Of a stretch of 64,000 nt of DNA, positions 23,513-35,268 are shown piece by piece. Positions within the stretch are counted from its first letter, which is position 1. Each line of letters starts with the position of its first letter. This DNA comes from Datisca glomerata (Eukaryota > Streptophyta > Magnoliopsida > Cucurbitales > Datiscaceae): positions 1,203,667-1,267,666 of the forward strand of contig QANY01000011.1 of NCBI GenBank assembly GCA_003255025.1. Direction: 5' to 3'. The position numbers were made by a program, and so were the translations under genes. Below the pieces are notes generated by a model. The model made no database searches, had not been told where the DNA came from, and was given only the letters and a program-made list of their open reading frames with translations.

Positions 23513-24540
23513 TCTCTCACTTTCCCTAAAGTGAATGTGGCATCTCTCTCAATCTCATATTTCGTGCATGATCCTTAAATGACTTCGTATGAAGTGCCTG
23601 ATAAAAGGATCAGTCAGGTTTTGATCTAACACTATCTTCATAACAATCACATCCCATCGGTGCACGATCTCTTACAAATGGTATTTTCTCTCAATGTGCT
23701 TGCCCCTCTTGTGACTCATTAGTTTTTTAAAATTAGCTATCGCACCATTGTTGTCACAGTACATGATCAGTTGCTTATCCACATATGAAACTACTTCTAA
23801 ATCAGTATAGAACTTTCTGAGTCATACCGCTTCTTTCACAGCTTCACAAGCCGTTATATATTTGACTTCCATAGTGAAATCTGCAATAATAGATTGTTTA
23901 ATACTTCTCAAGACTATAGCTCCTCCACCTAGGGTGAGTATTGATCGAGATGTCGACTTTCGACTGCCCTATCTGATTGAAAATCAGAATCAGTATATCC
24001 AGTGGGTTTTAGGTCTTCACCTGAATAAACAAGCATATAATTTCTCGTTCTCTGAAGATAGTTGAGAATGTGTTTTACTGCAATCTAATGTTTTAAATCA
24101 TGGTTTATTGATAACGACTGACAATTTCTATTGCATAATAGATATCTGGTCTAGTAAACATTATTGCATACATGAACTACCAACAACTGAAGCATAAGGA
24201 ATCTTTCTCATATCTTATTCCTCCTAAAGTGTCTTAGGACACTGCTCCTTAAAAAGGACAATTTCATGTTTGGTCGGTAGTTGACATTTTTTAGAATTTT
24301 TCATAGAGAATCTCTCCAGCACCTTATCAATATAAGATGTCTGAGAAAGTGTCAAGAGTTTATTCTTTCTATCCTTTAGAATTTGGATTCCTAGAACATA
24401 GCTGACCTCTCCCAAATCTTTCATTTAGAATTTCTCAGCTAACCACTTCTTTAATTTCGATAAAGTTTCTACATCATTCTCAATTAGTAGATTATCATCT
24501 ACATAAAGAACTAAGAAAACCAATATCTTATATATTTGAT
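23513..24540 (-). pseudogene. Ty1/copia copy 2, RNase H and end of reverse transcriptase
   Basis: On the minus strand this copy retains the RNase H region (23530-24220) and the last part of reverse transcriptase. The 24224-24424 frame reads MKDLGEVSYVLGIQILKDRK and DKVLERFSMKNSKKCQLP, almost the same as copy 1 at 17496-17678. It stops at about 24540, before the YVDD box, where a stray LTR piece begins. Gag, protease and integrase are missing. Stops are frequent, so it is not functional. Confidence 0.85.
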
Positions 24541-24655
24541 ATAAGATGTCTATCCACATCATTGTTTCGGATCTAGATCACATGCATTCAAAAATGCCTA
24601 GTGAACCGTACTAGCAACCATTCATTAAAGATTTCATATTTAACATGTTGAAGGA
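24541..24655 (-). repeat. Stray LTR piece attached to copia copy 2
   Basis: The run ATAAGATGTCTATCCACATC to CATATTTAACATGTTG repeats about 23209-23312 of the same copy's LTR in the same orientation. It is joined directly to reverse-transcriptase sequence, an order that does not exist in a normal element. Confidence 0.7.
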
Positions 24656-25324
24656 AACGACAAGGTGAAGATGCTATGAAGACAAGAAACCGAAACGAGC
24701 AAGAGGATAAACAAATCCTGAAGGACCCGACATGGGGGCATCTAAGACGGTTCTCGATGATAAATTTAAAAAAATGGTAAACTCATTTTTTGCATATTCA
24801 ATTAATATTATTATTGCCATATTTTTTTTACGCCATTATGATTCTATAAAGAAAAGGAAGACGAATAGATCTGAAAAAAGTCATAGAAATTTTTAAGAGT
24901 TTGTTAAACCAATTTAATATATATTACATGATAAACAAAAGTTTAAACTATATGAATAATAAAATATCCTATATAAAACTTGTTTTGATAAGATTATTAT
25001 GAATTTGAATTCTAATTTAAATTTTAAATTCTAAATCAAATCAAATTTTGGATTCGAATTCATTTTTTCAATTTCATCTTATCTCAAACAATCAAAGAAA
25101 AATAAAATTAGAAAAATTTTCATGATTGATGAATGAAATCATAAATTTAATATGTATATTTTCAAAGATTTTCTCTTTTATTCTATATGCAAAGAGCAGG
25201 AGAACAAAAGATGCATAAGCGATGAAATGTAAATGACAACTCACAAAGTAGTTCCGCGACGAAAATACCTAATCACTTCCTCTATGTATCAATCTGAAGC
25301 TCCTCACAAAACTGGAACACATAA
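24656..25324. other. Non-coding stretch before the tandem-repeat island
   Basis: AT-rich; no gene or clear repeat recognised. Confidence 0.35.
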
Positions 25325-25905
25325 TCAGATGGAAACGAGTTACATGGTGAATCACATATTATTAGAAAGATATGGAAGTCTACTTCTTGTAAATTTTACA
25401 GAACTCAATTTGGAGCTCCCAATAAAAAGTTATAGTAGTTTTTGTACAAGTTGTATGGAAAGAAGGCCGCGTGGATCAGTCAACTTCAATTACAAAACTG
25501 TTTCATATGGAAATGAATTACATGAACAATAATATCACGTTAGAAAGATACAGAAGTTATCTTCTTGAAAACTTTTATAGCACTTAATTTAGATCTCCTG
25601 AGCAAACGTTATGATGATTTTCATGATGTTCAGGAAAGAAGATTATGTAGAATAGTCAAATTCAGAAATTAAACTATACCAACTGAAGATAAATTACATG
25701 ATAAATCATATGTCATTTGAAAGATATAGAAGCCAACTTCTTGAGAAACTTTACGAGCTCAATTTGGAGATCTGGAACAAAAGTTATGGTAGTTCTCATA
25801 CAAACTATTCAGAAAAAGAAGATTGTGCAGAACAGTCAACTTCAATTATTAAACTACACCAACACACGAAGAGTTACGTGACAAGTCATATGAAAAATCT
25901 CACTC
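25325..25905. repeat. Tandem repeat, unit about 177 bp, three copies
   Basis: The anchor GAAAGATA recurs at about 25365, 25543 and 25719 (spacing 178 and 176). Each copy contains versions of TTACATG.TAAATCATAT, GAAGTCTACTTCTTG, CTCAATTTGGAG and AAAAGTTATGGTAGTT. A fourth start is visible near 25875. The two open frames across it are repeat by-products. Confidence 0.8.
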
Positions 25906-26116
25906 CGTAAATATTTTCAAGACCATCACTCAATGTCTATTTCCGGCAAAAATCGATTAAGAAAATGATGAAAAATGGCATGAAACTCAAATCACTGCGA
26001 TGAAATTGTGAAACGGTATACTCGTTCCCTACTCATTCCAATAAATTATTATATTAGTATTCTTGTAGAACATTCTTGTCGCAGATCTTAATGTACGAGA
26101 GAAAGAAAAAAAAAAG

Positions 26117-26315
26117 AAAACTGGAGAAACTCTAACAATGAGCCTGTAGCGAAGGAAAGGGGAGAAACTCTAATGATGTGCCCGTAGCGAAAGAAATGGG
26201 AGCTACTCTATCAATGAGCCCGTAGCGAAGGAAACAAGAGAAAATCTACCAATGAGCCTGTAATGAAGGAAACAAGAGAAACTCTACCAATGAACCCGTA
26301 GCAAAGGAAACTCGG
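26117..26315. repeat. Tandem repeat, 38-39 bp unit, five copies
   Basis: The unit reads GAGAAACTCTA.CAATGAGCC then GTAGCGAAGGAAA, with a few changes per copy. It adjoins the 79-bp array and shares the word CAATGAGCC with it. Confidence 0.85.
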
Positions 26316-27740
26316 GCCATGGTTCTACAATGAGTCTAAGTTCTTGAAAATGAACTGCACTACAATGGGCATTTGTTTTCTAAAGTAAACCGGGGGCCAT
26401 GGTTTTACAATGAGCCTAAGTTCTTGAGAACGAACTGCACTATTCTCTAAAAGAAATCATGGCTATGGTTCTACATTGAGCCTAAGTCCTTGAGAACGGA
26501 CTGCACTACAATGTGCATATGTTTTTTAAAGGAAATCGATGCCATAGTTCCATAATGAGCCCAAGTCCTTGAGAACAGACTGCACTACAATGGACATATG
26601 TTCTATAAAGAAAACCGGAGTAATGATTCTACAATGAGCCTAAGTCCCTGAGAACGGACTGCACTACAATGGGCAACTGTTCTTTAAAGGTATAATGAGC
26701 CCAAGTCTTTGAGAACAAACTGCACTAGAATGGGCATATGTTCTCTAAAGAAAATTGGGGCCAATGTTCTACAATGAGCCTAAGTCCTTGAGAAAAGACT
26801 TCACTACAATGGGCATCTGTTCTCTAAAAAAAACTGGGGCCACGGTTCTACAATGAGCGTAAGTCCTTGAGAACGGACTGTACTACAATGGCCGTCTATT
26901 CTCTAAAGAAAACTGAGACCATGGGTCTACAATGAGCCTAAGTCCTTGAGAACGAACTGCACAACAAGGGGCAACCGTTCTCTAAAGAAAACTGGTGCCA
27001 TAGTTCTACAATTAGCCTAAGTCCTTGAGAATGAATTGCACTACAATGGACATTTGTTCTCTAAAGAAAACTAGGGTCATGGTTCTACAATGAGCCTAAG
27101 TCCTTAAGAATGGACTACATTACAATGGGTAGCCATTCTATAAAGAAAACATGTGTCATGGTTCTACAATGAGCCTAAATCCTTGATCACGGGCTGCACT
27201 ACAATAGACGACCATTTTCTAAAGGAAACTAGGGCCATAGTTCTTCTATGAGCCTAAGTTCTTGAGAACAAATTGCACTACAATGGGCAGCCGTTCTCTA
27301 AAGAAAACTGAGACAATGGTTCTACAATGAGCCTAAGTCCTTGAACGGACTACACTACAATGGGCAGCCATTCTCTAAAGGAAACTGGGGTCATGATTCT
27401 AATAAGCCTAAGTTCTTGAGAATGGACTGCGCCACAATGAGTAGTCATTCTAAAAAAGAAAACTGGAAGTTGTTCTCAAAAGGAAACTATAAGTCATTCT
27501 CAGGAGAAAACTGGAAACCGTTCTCTAAAGAAAATCGGGGCCATGATTTTACAATAAATCTAAGTCCTTAAGAACGGACTACGCCACAATGAATAGCCGT
27601 TCTCAAAAGAAAACTAGAAGTGTTCTCAAAAGAAAACCAGAAACCGTTCTCAAAAGAAAACTGGAGCTAAGAAGATTCAAAGTCTTTGAGAATACCAATA
27701 CTACGATGAGTAGTCATTCACTAAAGGAAGTTGAGGACAC
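26316..27740. repeat. Minisatellite, 79-bp unit, about 16-17 copies
   Basis: The unit reads CATGGTTCTACAATGAGCCT, then AAGTCCTTGAGAACGGACTG, then CACTACAATGGGCA and TTCTCTAAAGAAAACTGGGG. Starts fall near 26319, 26533, 26842, 26920, 26999, 27078, 27157, 27236 and 27315, exactly 79 bp apart in the centre. Outer copies are shorter or rearranged, and at 27460-27660 a 26-30 bp subrepeat (TTCTCAAAAGAAAACTGGAA) is amplified. The period is not a multiple of three and stops recur in each unit in each frame, so it is not coding. Confidence 0.9.
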
Positions 27741-28097
27741 ACGTGCAAGTCCCTATGAACGGAACAAAAATACATTGGAATTTTTTTTGCAAGGGAAGCA
27801 CAACAGAAAAGGAGCTTCTTAGAAAAAGAAGAGAGGGAAGGTAATGATAGAAGAAATCGTTTATGACGAAATCATGGAGATTGATGGTTTGACAAATGCT
27901 GAGAAGATTCGAGCAGGTAGGTTGCGAGCAAATAAACCAAGCCAAACACAGTTTTTCTTCACACTACCAGATGGAGCCTTTAAGAAAGAATTTATACAAC
28001 AGTTTCTTTATGATTGAACTGTTTGAAGAACTAGCTGAGCTAGCATATACTAAGTTATATTTTGGTATATTGGTTACTGCACTTTATTTTGTCATGC
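27741..28097. other. Spacer between two tandem arrays
   Basis: No gene recognised. Short open frames here have no conserved motif. Confidence 0.35.
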
Positions 28098-28320
28098 ATG
28101 TATTCTGTAAAGGTGGGATATGGGGCTGTTGCACTTTGTTTTACCGTCCATGTTTGTTGTAAAGGTGGGATACGCGGGCTGCTGCTCTTTGTTTTGTCAA
28201 GGTGAGATATGTGGGTTGCTGCTCTTTGTTTTGTCGTTCATACTTTTTGTGAAGTTGGGATATGTGGGTTGCTGCACTTCGCTTTGCCATCCATGTTGTA
28301 ATAGGTGGGATATGAAAAAG
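28098..28320. repeat. Tandem repeat, about 51-bp unit, five copies
   Basis: GTGGGATATG-type anchors lie at about 28113, 28163, 28201, 28253 and 28303. The unit reads GGTGGGATATGTGGG, TTGCTGCTCTTTGTTTTGTC, CATGTT. One copy lacks about 13 bp. The Cys-rich frame at 28120-28509 comes from this repeat. Confidence 0.85.
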
Positions 28321-29010
28321 TGCAGTGACAAACTATGTAGTGGTATGTTAGGAATGGGGTGTACCCACTGCTTATGTACTGACAATTTGACTATATGTAT
28401 TATATATATAACTTGTACAAACTTATGTGCTAAGGTGCATGTGTATGTGTTATGGTGGATTAAATTTTATATGGTGGAGCTGAAAAAAGCTCACCCTTGG
28501 TTCAGTTAGTATCTAGCATGTTTGAATGTTCAATATCTTTGTCTAATTAGCATGGTGTTGAGAGAAATAGCATATAATATACACTATTAACAGGTTTTAT
28601 TAGTTGGTTATAATATATGTATTTTTGATGCTCATGTTTTGAAATTATTCTAAACGAGTGAACAATAAAAATATGCAGAATTAAACTCCATTTGCTTCTT
28701 TATTATTGTAGTATTTTAAAGTAAGTAAATATAATTTAAACAAATATTAAAGTGTAAAACGAAATGTATCAATTGTTAGGAATATTACAATGGTAAGAAG
28801 GTAAAATTAAATATCTTAATACATTCATCATATTAAAGTTTCTACAAACCAAACACAGTAGTCTTACACTCCTATTAATCTAGTACAAGATTCATGTGCC
28901 TTATCAAACATAGTATTCGTATATTCTCAATAATATAATTTTCACTACTCACATTCCTACTAATTAAATTCTTGCAAGTAATCTCTAAAATCCTTGAACC
29001 AAACGGTATC
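28321..29010. other. Non-coding stretch, possible miniature element at its end
   Basis: ACCAAAC words at 28857 and 28998 bound about 150 bp. They are in the same orientation, not inverted, so no element is proven. Nothing else was recognised. Confidence 0.3.
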
Positions 29011-29780
29011 AAGATGGTGTTTATAGTGTTGGGATATTTCTTTTACAACTTAGAAGAGAGCTGCCAATGTGAATATGAAGAAACCAAAGTCTCTAGATAA
29101 AATGGTAAAAAGCAACTTTATTTCTCAGTTCATACTTCAGAGTCGTCTTTTTGAAAAGTTTTCATACATAGACCCATGAGAAATAAAAAATAATTTATGG
29201 GATCTTTGTCTGTTTTTAATGAAATTAAGTATTCTTTACAGGTGAAAAGACTGAGTTATTTCTTTATTTAAAATTTTCTTGCTGAACTTAGTGTATCCTA
29301 GTTCATAGTCTAGCTAAAATATTAATTTACTAAACTACAGTATAGTAAATATTAATTTAATGTTAAAATGTTAGATTATGATCTAACAGAAATTTTGTTA
29401 AAGCATGATTTAATAAAGGATAACTTAACACTTTCTTTTATAAAAATTATCACATTTTATTAAAAAAATCTTGGAGATCTTTTTAATTATTTTTTTCTTT
29501 GCTCTGTTGACTATATGTCATAATGTTTACGCTTTGATTTATAGGATAGATTCCTCAGACAAGGGAGTGATTCAACAGATTTTCTAACCCCAAACTCAAC
29601 GGGGATTACTCTGTGGAAGCCTTTGATGTAGTTCTTGAGCTAGCTTCATCGAGTACAGGGTTTACGCAACAACGACCATCCATGGATCAAGTTTTATTCA
29701 GACTAGAGAAGGCCCTTAAAGTATCAACAGAAGGATATTCAATGTCAATTTCATATATTTCAAAAACAGACAAGGCCTGA
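29011..29780 (+). pseudogene. 3' end of a receptor-like kinase gene (two exon remnants)
   Basis: The first exon remnant (29011-29123) reads DGVYSVGIFLLQL, the kinase subdomain IX stretch (normally GDVYSFGI.LLQLL). It then continues in a shifted frame as NVNMKKPKSLDKMVKS. About 430 bp of intron-like sequence follow. The last exon (after TTCCTCAG at 29551-29558) reads RFSNPKLNGDYSVEAFDVV, LELAS, QQRPSMDQVL and RLEKALKVST. These are subdomain XI and the C-terminus of the same kinase type as the 8.5 kb fragment. It ends at TGA 29778-29780. There is one stop early in the last exon and a frameshift in the first, and no N-lobe precedes it. It is a 5'-truncated gene remnant on the plus strand. Confidence 0.75.
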
Positions 29781-32526
29781 AATTCCAAAAATGGCTAATA
29801 GAAGTAAGTTTCCCATTAAAGTTGAGCTTATTTTTTATGATTGTTTCAATAACAAAAACCTTACAAAGACAAGGAAACGTGGGTCTTGGGATTTTGCCTT
29901 CAATCAATTTCTTCCTCGGAGGAAAATGCATCTCAAGTACATCAATTAATATGTATGAAATGATTAATGTCAGATCCACAAGTCATGGAACGTCAAATTA
30001 TGTTGCACATTGCAAATCAACAAAAATCTATAAGCAATATGGGAAAGTAACATAAAGGGAAGAAATTGTTGAGGCAGAAATTTTATTTTAAAAACTAACC
30101 ACCAATTTGAAATATCAAAATGTTGGGTTAAAGTCATTATTGTTTTATTGTATTTCTTATTTACTTATTTTTTCGACAAATTTTTAATTCTATTTCTTAA
30201 GAATTCATCATTTACAAGTCATAACAATAATAAAAAATGCAATTGCTCCACGTCCACCAACAAATAGGACCAGTGCTACCAGAAATCGCTACTCTAGTGG
30301 CGATCTGCGTTCCAAATCGCACGTCTCCAATCGACGAACATTTACGATCTTGATCGGTAGGATCGTCATTCCAAGAAGGGAAAACTCACAGAAAAAAATA
30401 AGGAGGAAGAAGACAATAAAGAAAATAAAAAGAGAAGTGGGGGAAGACAAAATAATTTATTCTATAAATTATACTATTAACTTATTGGGTTTTTTTGAAA
30501 CAAAGGTCCCTTTGAAAATCACTTGGATGAATGGGCTAAGAATTTTTTTCCAGATACCGGTCGTTTTTACCCCTCTTTGTGAAAGAAGTCCAAAAGCCTT
30601 AAGAAAAAAGTTGTTTCTTCTTCTTTCCCTCTGTCTCGTGCTCTCTCTTTCATGCATTTGTTTCACTTCTAGCATAGTTCATAAAAAGTCTTTTTTTTGT
30701 GAATCTTACAACTTCATTCATTTCATAAATAAATGCATAATCAAGAAGGGTCTTGCTTGGTGAATCTCTTAGTAGCGATTTTCTTGTTTGATCTGCATTG
30801 AATAGTGATAATGAAGATAACAATGACGTATGATTCTGTACCAGTTCTCAAAAGTTAGAGATTTTGGATATCAATCTCTTAATTAATTCTAGACGTGAGT
30901 CGCCAGACAACATGTTTCGATTTTTCTTCTTCTTTGTCACTTTTTCTTTCAATAATCAATTTAAATTTGTGATTAGGTTTTTAGATTGTTGGGAGTGAGC
31001 TTGTGGAAATCAATATTTCATTACCGAAGAAAACATAGGTATACTTAAGCTGGCGAAGGAAGTAAATATCATCTTGGTTTTGTTTCTTGAGCATGGGTAA
31101 ACAGAATCAAGCATTAATTTAGTTGTCATTTTCCTAATCATATCTTTCTGAAATTCTTGAAATGAGAAAGTTTTAATTATCAAAATTGAATTTTGATAGT
31201 CTGATTTCGTCAATTAAAGTCATTAAGAAGAGAAATATTGAATTAGAGGTTTTCCCCCAACTTCATTATCTTCAAGTTTTGGTTGGTTAAGATTGTCTTT
31301 TGATCTGATTGTCTTTATTTATTATTTCTTCCTCATTTTCAAATGTTGAGAGAAAGAAATAAGAAATAACATAATAGATTTCTTCTTGTAAAGTTGATAG
31401 GAATGTGTATCCTAGATCATTGATCCCATGTTTGAAGTTTTTATTTTATGTTACAGTATTCTTTTTCTATTACTATGATGATTTTTTTTATGTGTGAGAG
31501 GCATTAAAGCTTTTGTAATAAGTAAATGAAAATCATTATTGGAAAATTCTTCCTATTTGACTTAGATTGTTGAGCTCTCTTTAGATTCTTTCTTAATCAG
31601 TGCATGTGTTTTGATTAACTAGCCTACTTACAATTAATAGTGCAAGAAGTTTGCTTAATATGTAATGATCTTTCACTTTCTTACATGAACTCCACAAATC
31701 AAATTATATGCAAGGTAATTGACTTCTTAATTCCCTAATGTGAGGCTTCTCCATGTTAGCCCAAAGACACTCCTTTTAGCCCTTCCTTGTTCACCTAATT
31801 TGATATCATTTGCTTCTCTCCTTTGATTGTCCAATTATATTAGAGAAAATGACAGTCTAACAAAATGATAAGTTATGGTTGAATGTCATTTATGAGAATT
31901 GAAAATACTTTTCGCTATAATTTGTGTATATTTGATTAAAATCTTATTCAAATTAAGGAATTTTGTGAAGTTGGAGTCAGTCCATAGTTCATGATTGTTA
32001 AACTAAGCTTAAATGCTTAATTGATAAACTTTTACATGTGAACTTTGAATATTAGGTGCTGATTGTGAGTGTGTGGAGATAAAGAAATTTATAGTATTTC
32101 AAGAAAAATAATAAATTTAAGAATTGTTGTGAGTTTGGTTCATATAAATTTTAATCTTAATTTTATTACAGCTTTGTATACGTTTAATATAGATGTTGCT
32201 TCAAGGAATTGATTATGGGTTTATTGGGACTCAAATATTTTTCTTCTTTTTTTTTGTTTATATTTGAATGTATCTCATGAGGTTATTTAATATTTAACGG
32301 GTCTGATTGTAGAATATTTATTTTTAAGTTTACTGAGTTCCTTTTGAGAGGACTCAACTTATCATTGTACCAGAAAAGAATGGAGTTTTTTCACAGGAAG
32401 ATTGTTATAGACTTGTTTATTCATTCAAAAAGAATTGCTAGTTAAAGTGTATTCAGAATGTAACATACTTAACGTAAAATATGTGCTTTCAGATTTACTT
32501 CTTGTCTGAACATTCTAAAATGAAGA
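29781..32526. other. Long AT-rich intergenic stretch
   Basis: No coding similarity recognised. The frame at 30350-30763 is Lys- and hydrophobic-rich without a known motif. A CACTA-like word (AGTGCTACCAGAAATCG) at about 30272 stands alone. TCTTC-rich leader-like sequence occurs near 30610-30660. Confidence 0.4.
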
Positions 32527-32784
32527 AGACGAGATCTACTTGGACAGATCAAGTAGATTTTATAATCTAATTTCTCAAAGCAAGTAGGGTTTTTGGTTCT
32601 GGACAATTCAAATTATAGTTGGAAAAATCTACTTGGTCGGACCAAGTATGTTTTATAATCTACTTGCTCTAAGCAAGTAGAGTTTTAGTTCTTGGACAAT
32701 TCAAATTGTAGAAGCTAAAATCTACTTGCTCAGAGCAAGTAGATTTTACGATTCTAGACATTTCAAAATATTGAAGGAAAAATC
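32527..32784. repeat. Left part of a palindromic minisatellite
   Basis: About five units are built on a palindrome with arms AAAATCTACTTGCTC and GAGCAAGTAGATTTT. The copy at 32717-32747 is a perfect 31-bp palindrome with a single central base. Units are separated by spacers of the type GACAATTCAAA..TTGAAGG. The array breaks at AAAAATC, where the copia LTR begins, and resumes after the element at 41256. Confidence 0.85.
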
Positions 32785-34290
32785 AGTTGGGGGTTATGCC
32801 CTTAAAGCATGTGTATTGACAATTTGATATGAATTTTAATAAGGATTACATTTTTCTTATAATTGTTCTTTTAAATTATTGTTGGATAATTTATATAAAT
32901 ATCTGAAAACTTCATATTTATTAATGAGACTATGATCTTGTATTAGTACGAGATGATTAAAATTATAGATAATGAATAAAATTGTCACCAACATATTAAA
33001 GTATAAAATCTTTAATGAATGGTTCTTAGTTTGGTTTACTAAGATTATGAATGCATGTGATCTAGATCCGGATCATTGATGTGGATAGACATTTTAGTGA
33101 ACGTACTTTATATAATGAGATTATATATAACTGGACCGATGTGAATTAATATCTTTATCAACGTGTTGTTTATAAGAAAGATTTAATACACATCAATCGA
33201 TGATCATATGTAGATCAATCTAAATCCTGAGTAGTCATGAACTCCTATGCATGTCTATTGGATCTTTTGATTCACTCGTTAAGGTTTGTTTGGAAAACAG
33301 GTTAGTGACTTTGTTTTGGAGATTCAGTGATATGGATGGCTGGGAATATGATCTTACAAGATTTACAATCCAAGTTTTCCTAACGGATCATATATTTGTT
33401 CCCTTAGTGTTAATTTGAGAACTGAATGACTATTGAACTCAAATTTATAATAAGATTATAAATGAATCATTCACTAGTGGGTTATGGTACTTAAGGATCA
33501 AGAGGTAATTAGAAGGGTAAAACGGTAATTTTGATCATTTCTAATTTATGAACTAATAATTGGAGGACAAAACTACATGAATTGATTATATCAGTGGACT
33601 ACACGAGAATACTATGTAAATACAATCTATAATCTCTAAGAGTGCAATTCCATATTTATAGTTTAGTAATTATGAAATTAATAAACAAGATTATTTATTT
33701 AAAGATTTTAATTAATAATTTGATTTATTGGAGTTTAAGATTATAGGCTCATGGTCTCCAAGTCACATCTATACTACGTAGTCTAGAGTGAGAATATTTC
33801 AGGACATGAGAAAATGACTAACTTGCAAATTATTTTTATTCTAGGGCAAGTACATAATTATGTGATAATTATGTGTGATTAATTAATTAAGAATTAATTA
33901 ATTGAATTATTTATATATATTAATATAATTTTCGGAATAATAAATACATAAATAATTATTAATTTTTTTAATTATCGATAAGTGAGACAATATATCTAAT
34001 TTGTGAAATTAGATAATTAAATTATTATTAGATAATAATTTGGATCTACTAAAATTTGTTATTTATGAAATAACAGATAATTTAGTTGATAGGGATAATC
34101 AGATATGTTAATTTTGAATAAATTAATATCTAGATATTTAATCTGATTAAAATAAATATTTAATACATTGCCTCGTGTGAATCACTGATTGAGAATTAGA
34201 GATTAACATGGACTACTGTAGTGTCATATGGCACTACAATAGTGGGTTTGTAACACTGTAGTGTCACATGACACTACAGTGGTGTCGTGA
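32785..34290 (+). repeat. 5' LTR of copia copy 3 (conserved part)
   Basis: It begins AGTTGGGGGTTATGCCC and aligns with the 3' LTR from 39216 for about 1.45-1.5 kb, to the GTGGTGTCGTGAGG region. Beyond 34290 it no longer matches the 3' LTR. It lacks the CCAACA end and primer site, so its 3' part has been replaced or lost. Confidence 0.75.
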
Positions 34291-35268
34291 GGAAATTTAC
34301 TATTCATAGTAAATTTACTGTTTACTATGACGACAGTGGTGGCCGGCGATGATGGGGTGGCGATAGGAGAGTACTGTTGTTAGTGGCAATTGTTATCACT
34401 TTTAGAAAAGTTTCGTACAAACCCTGATTGCAACCAACCTTATCACCATAAAGTTTGATGATAACCCAGCCCTTAAACTATCAATTATGTTTTTAAATTA
34501 GAAATTAATTTTTATTTTTAAATTTAATGAAAATTAGAAATTAATAGGTTGATTGAGTTTGATCAATGTTTTTTATCAAATCAAATAAAATGTTTATTTG
34601 ATTAAGTCAAAGTCAACTATTTTAAAAGGATAATTATAGAAATTAGTTTTAATTAAGAAAAATTATTTTTCTTAATTCTATAGAATTTTGTTCAAAGCTT
34701 GGAGATCATGAAGATGGACATCAGGAGGAAAATGCAATATTTGATAAATATGTATTCTTGAAGTCCACTTTGTAATTTTATTTCTTTATTTCAAAAGTTA
34801 TAATTTAAAAATACTCAATAGTCACTCGGTCCATTATTATTTTACTTAATTATTAAATTATTGTTTTAATTATTATATTTGATAACATGTCCATATATTA
34901 GTCGATCACATGTCATACATGAAAATCACAAATAATTTTATTTAATCATACATATCATCTCTAGAAACATGATTTATTAGGATTGTCTTAATATGTTTAT
35001 ATGTATTGTTTTATGAAATCAATTGCATGTAAAATGCTAGATTTTAATTAGTTAAGACTTAGTAATCACACCACACTAAGGGCTATAGTAACCTTTAAGA
35101 TAACTGATTTTAGTAAAAGAGTTTTATTAAAATTTGATAAATATACTTAATTAGCTAATCTAAGCTCACTTAATTATGACTTAGGTGCTTTAGAAGGTTA
35201 AATGAATTAGATCAATTATATTGAATCTTGTATGTTTTTAAATTTCAGTTATCATTATTATATATACC
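34291..35268 (+). other. Leader region of copia copy 3
   Basis: AT-rich sequence between the recognisable LTR and gag. It contains GGTGGCCGGCGATGATGG at about 34331-34348. No standard primer-binding site was found, which fits rearrangement or long decay. Confidence 0.45.

Noticed and set aside
25233..25910. Two open frames of 99 and 70 codons with similar words
   Set aside because: Similarity follows the 177-bp DNA repeat, the middle repeat has stops, and there is no protein signal.
28120..28509. Cys-rich 129-codon frame
   Set aside because: It arises from the 51-bp tandem array; residues repeat with the DNA period and no conserved family was recognised.
30272..30300. Possible CACTA transposon end (AGTGCTACCAGAAATCG)
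   Set aside because: No inverse partner, no target duplication and no transposase nearby.
30350..30763. 137-codon open frame
   Set aside because: No motif, biased composition, and no neighbouring gene structure; probably chance in AT-rich DNA.
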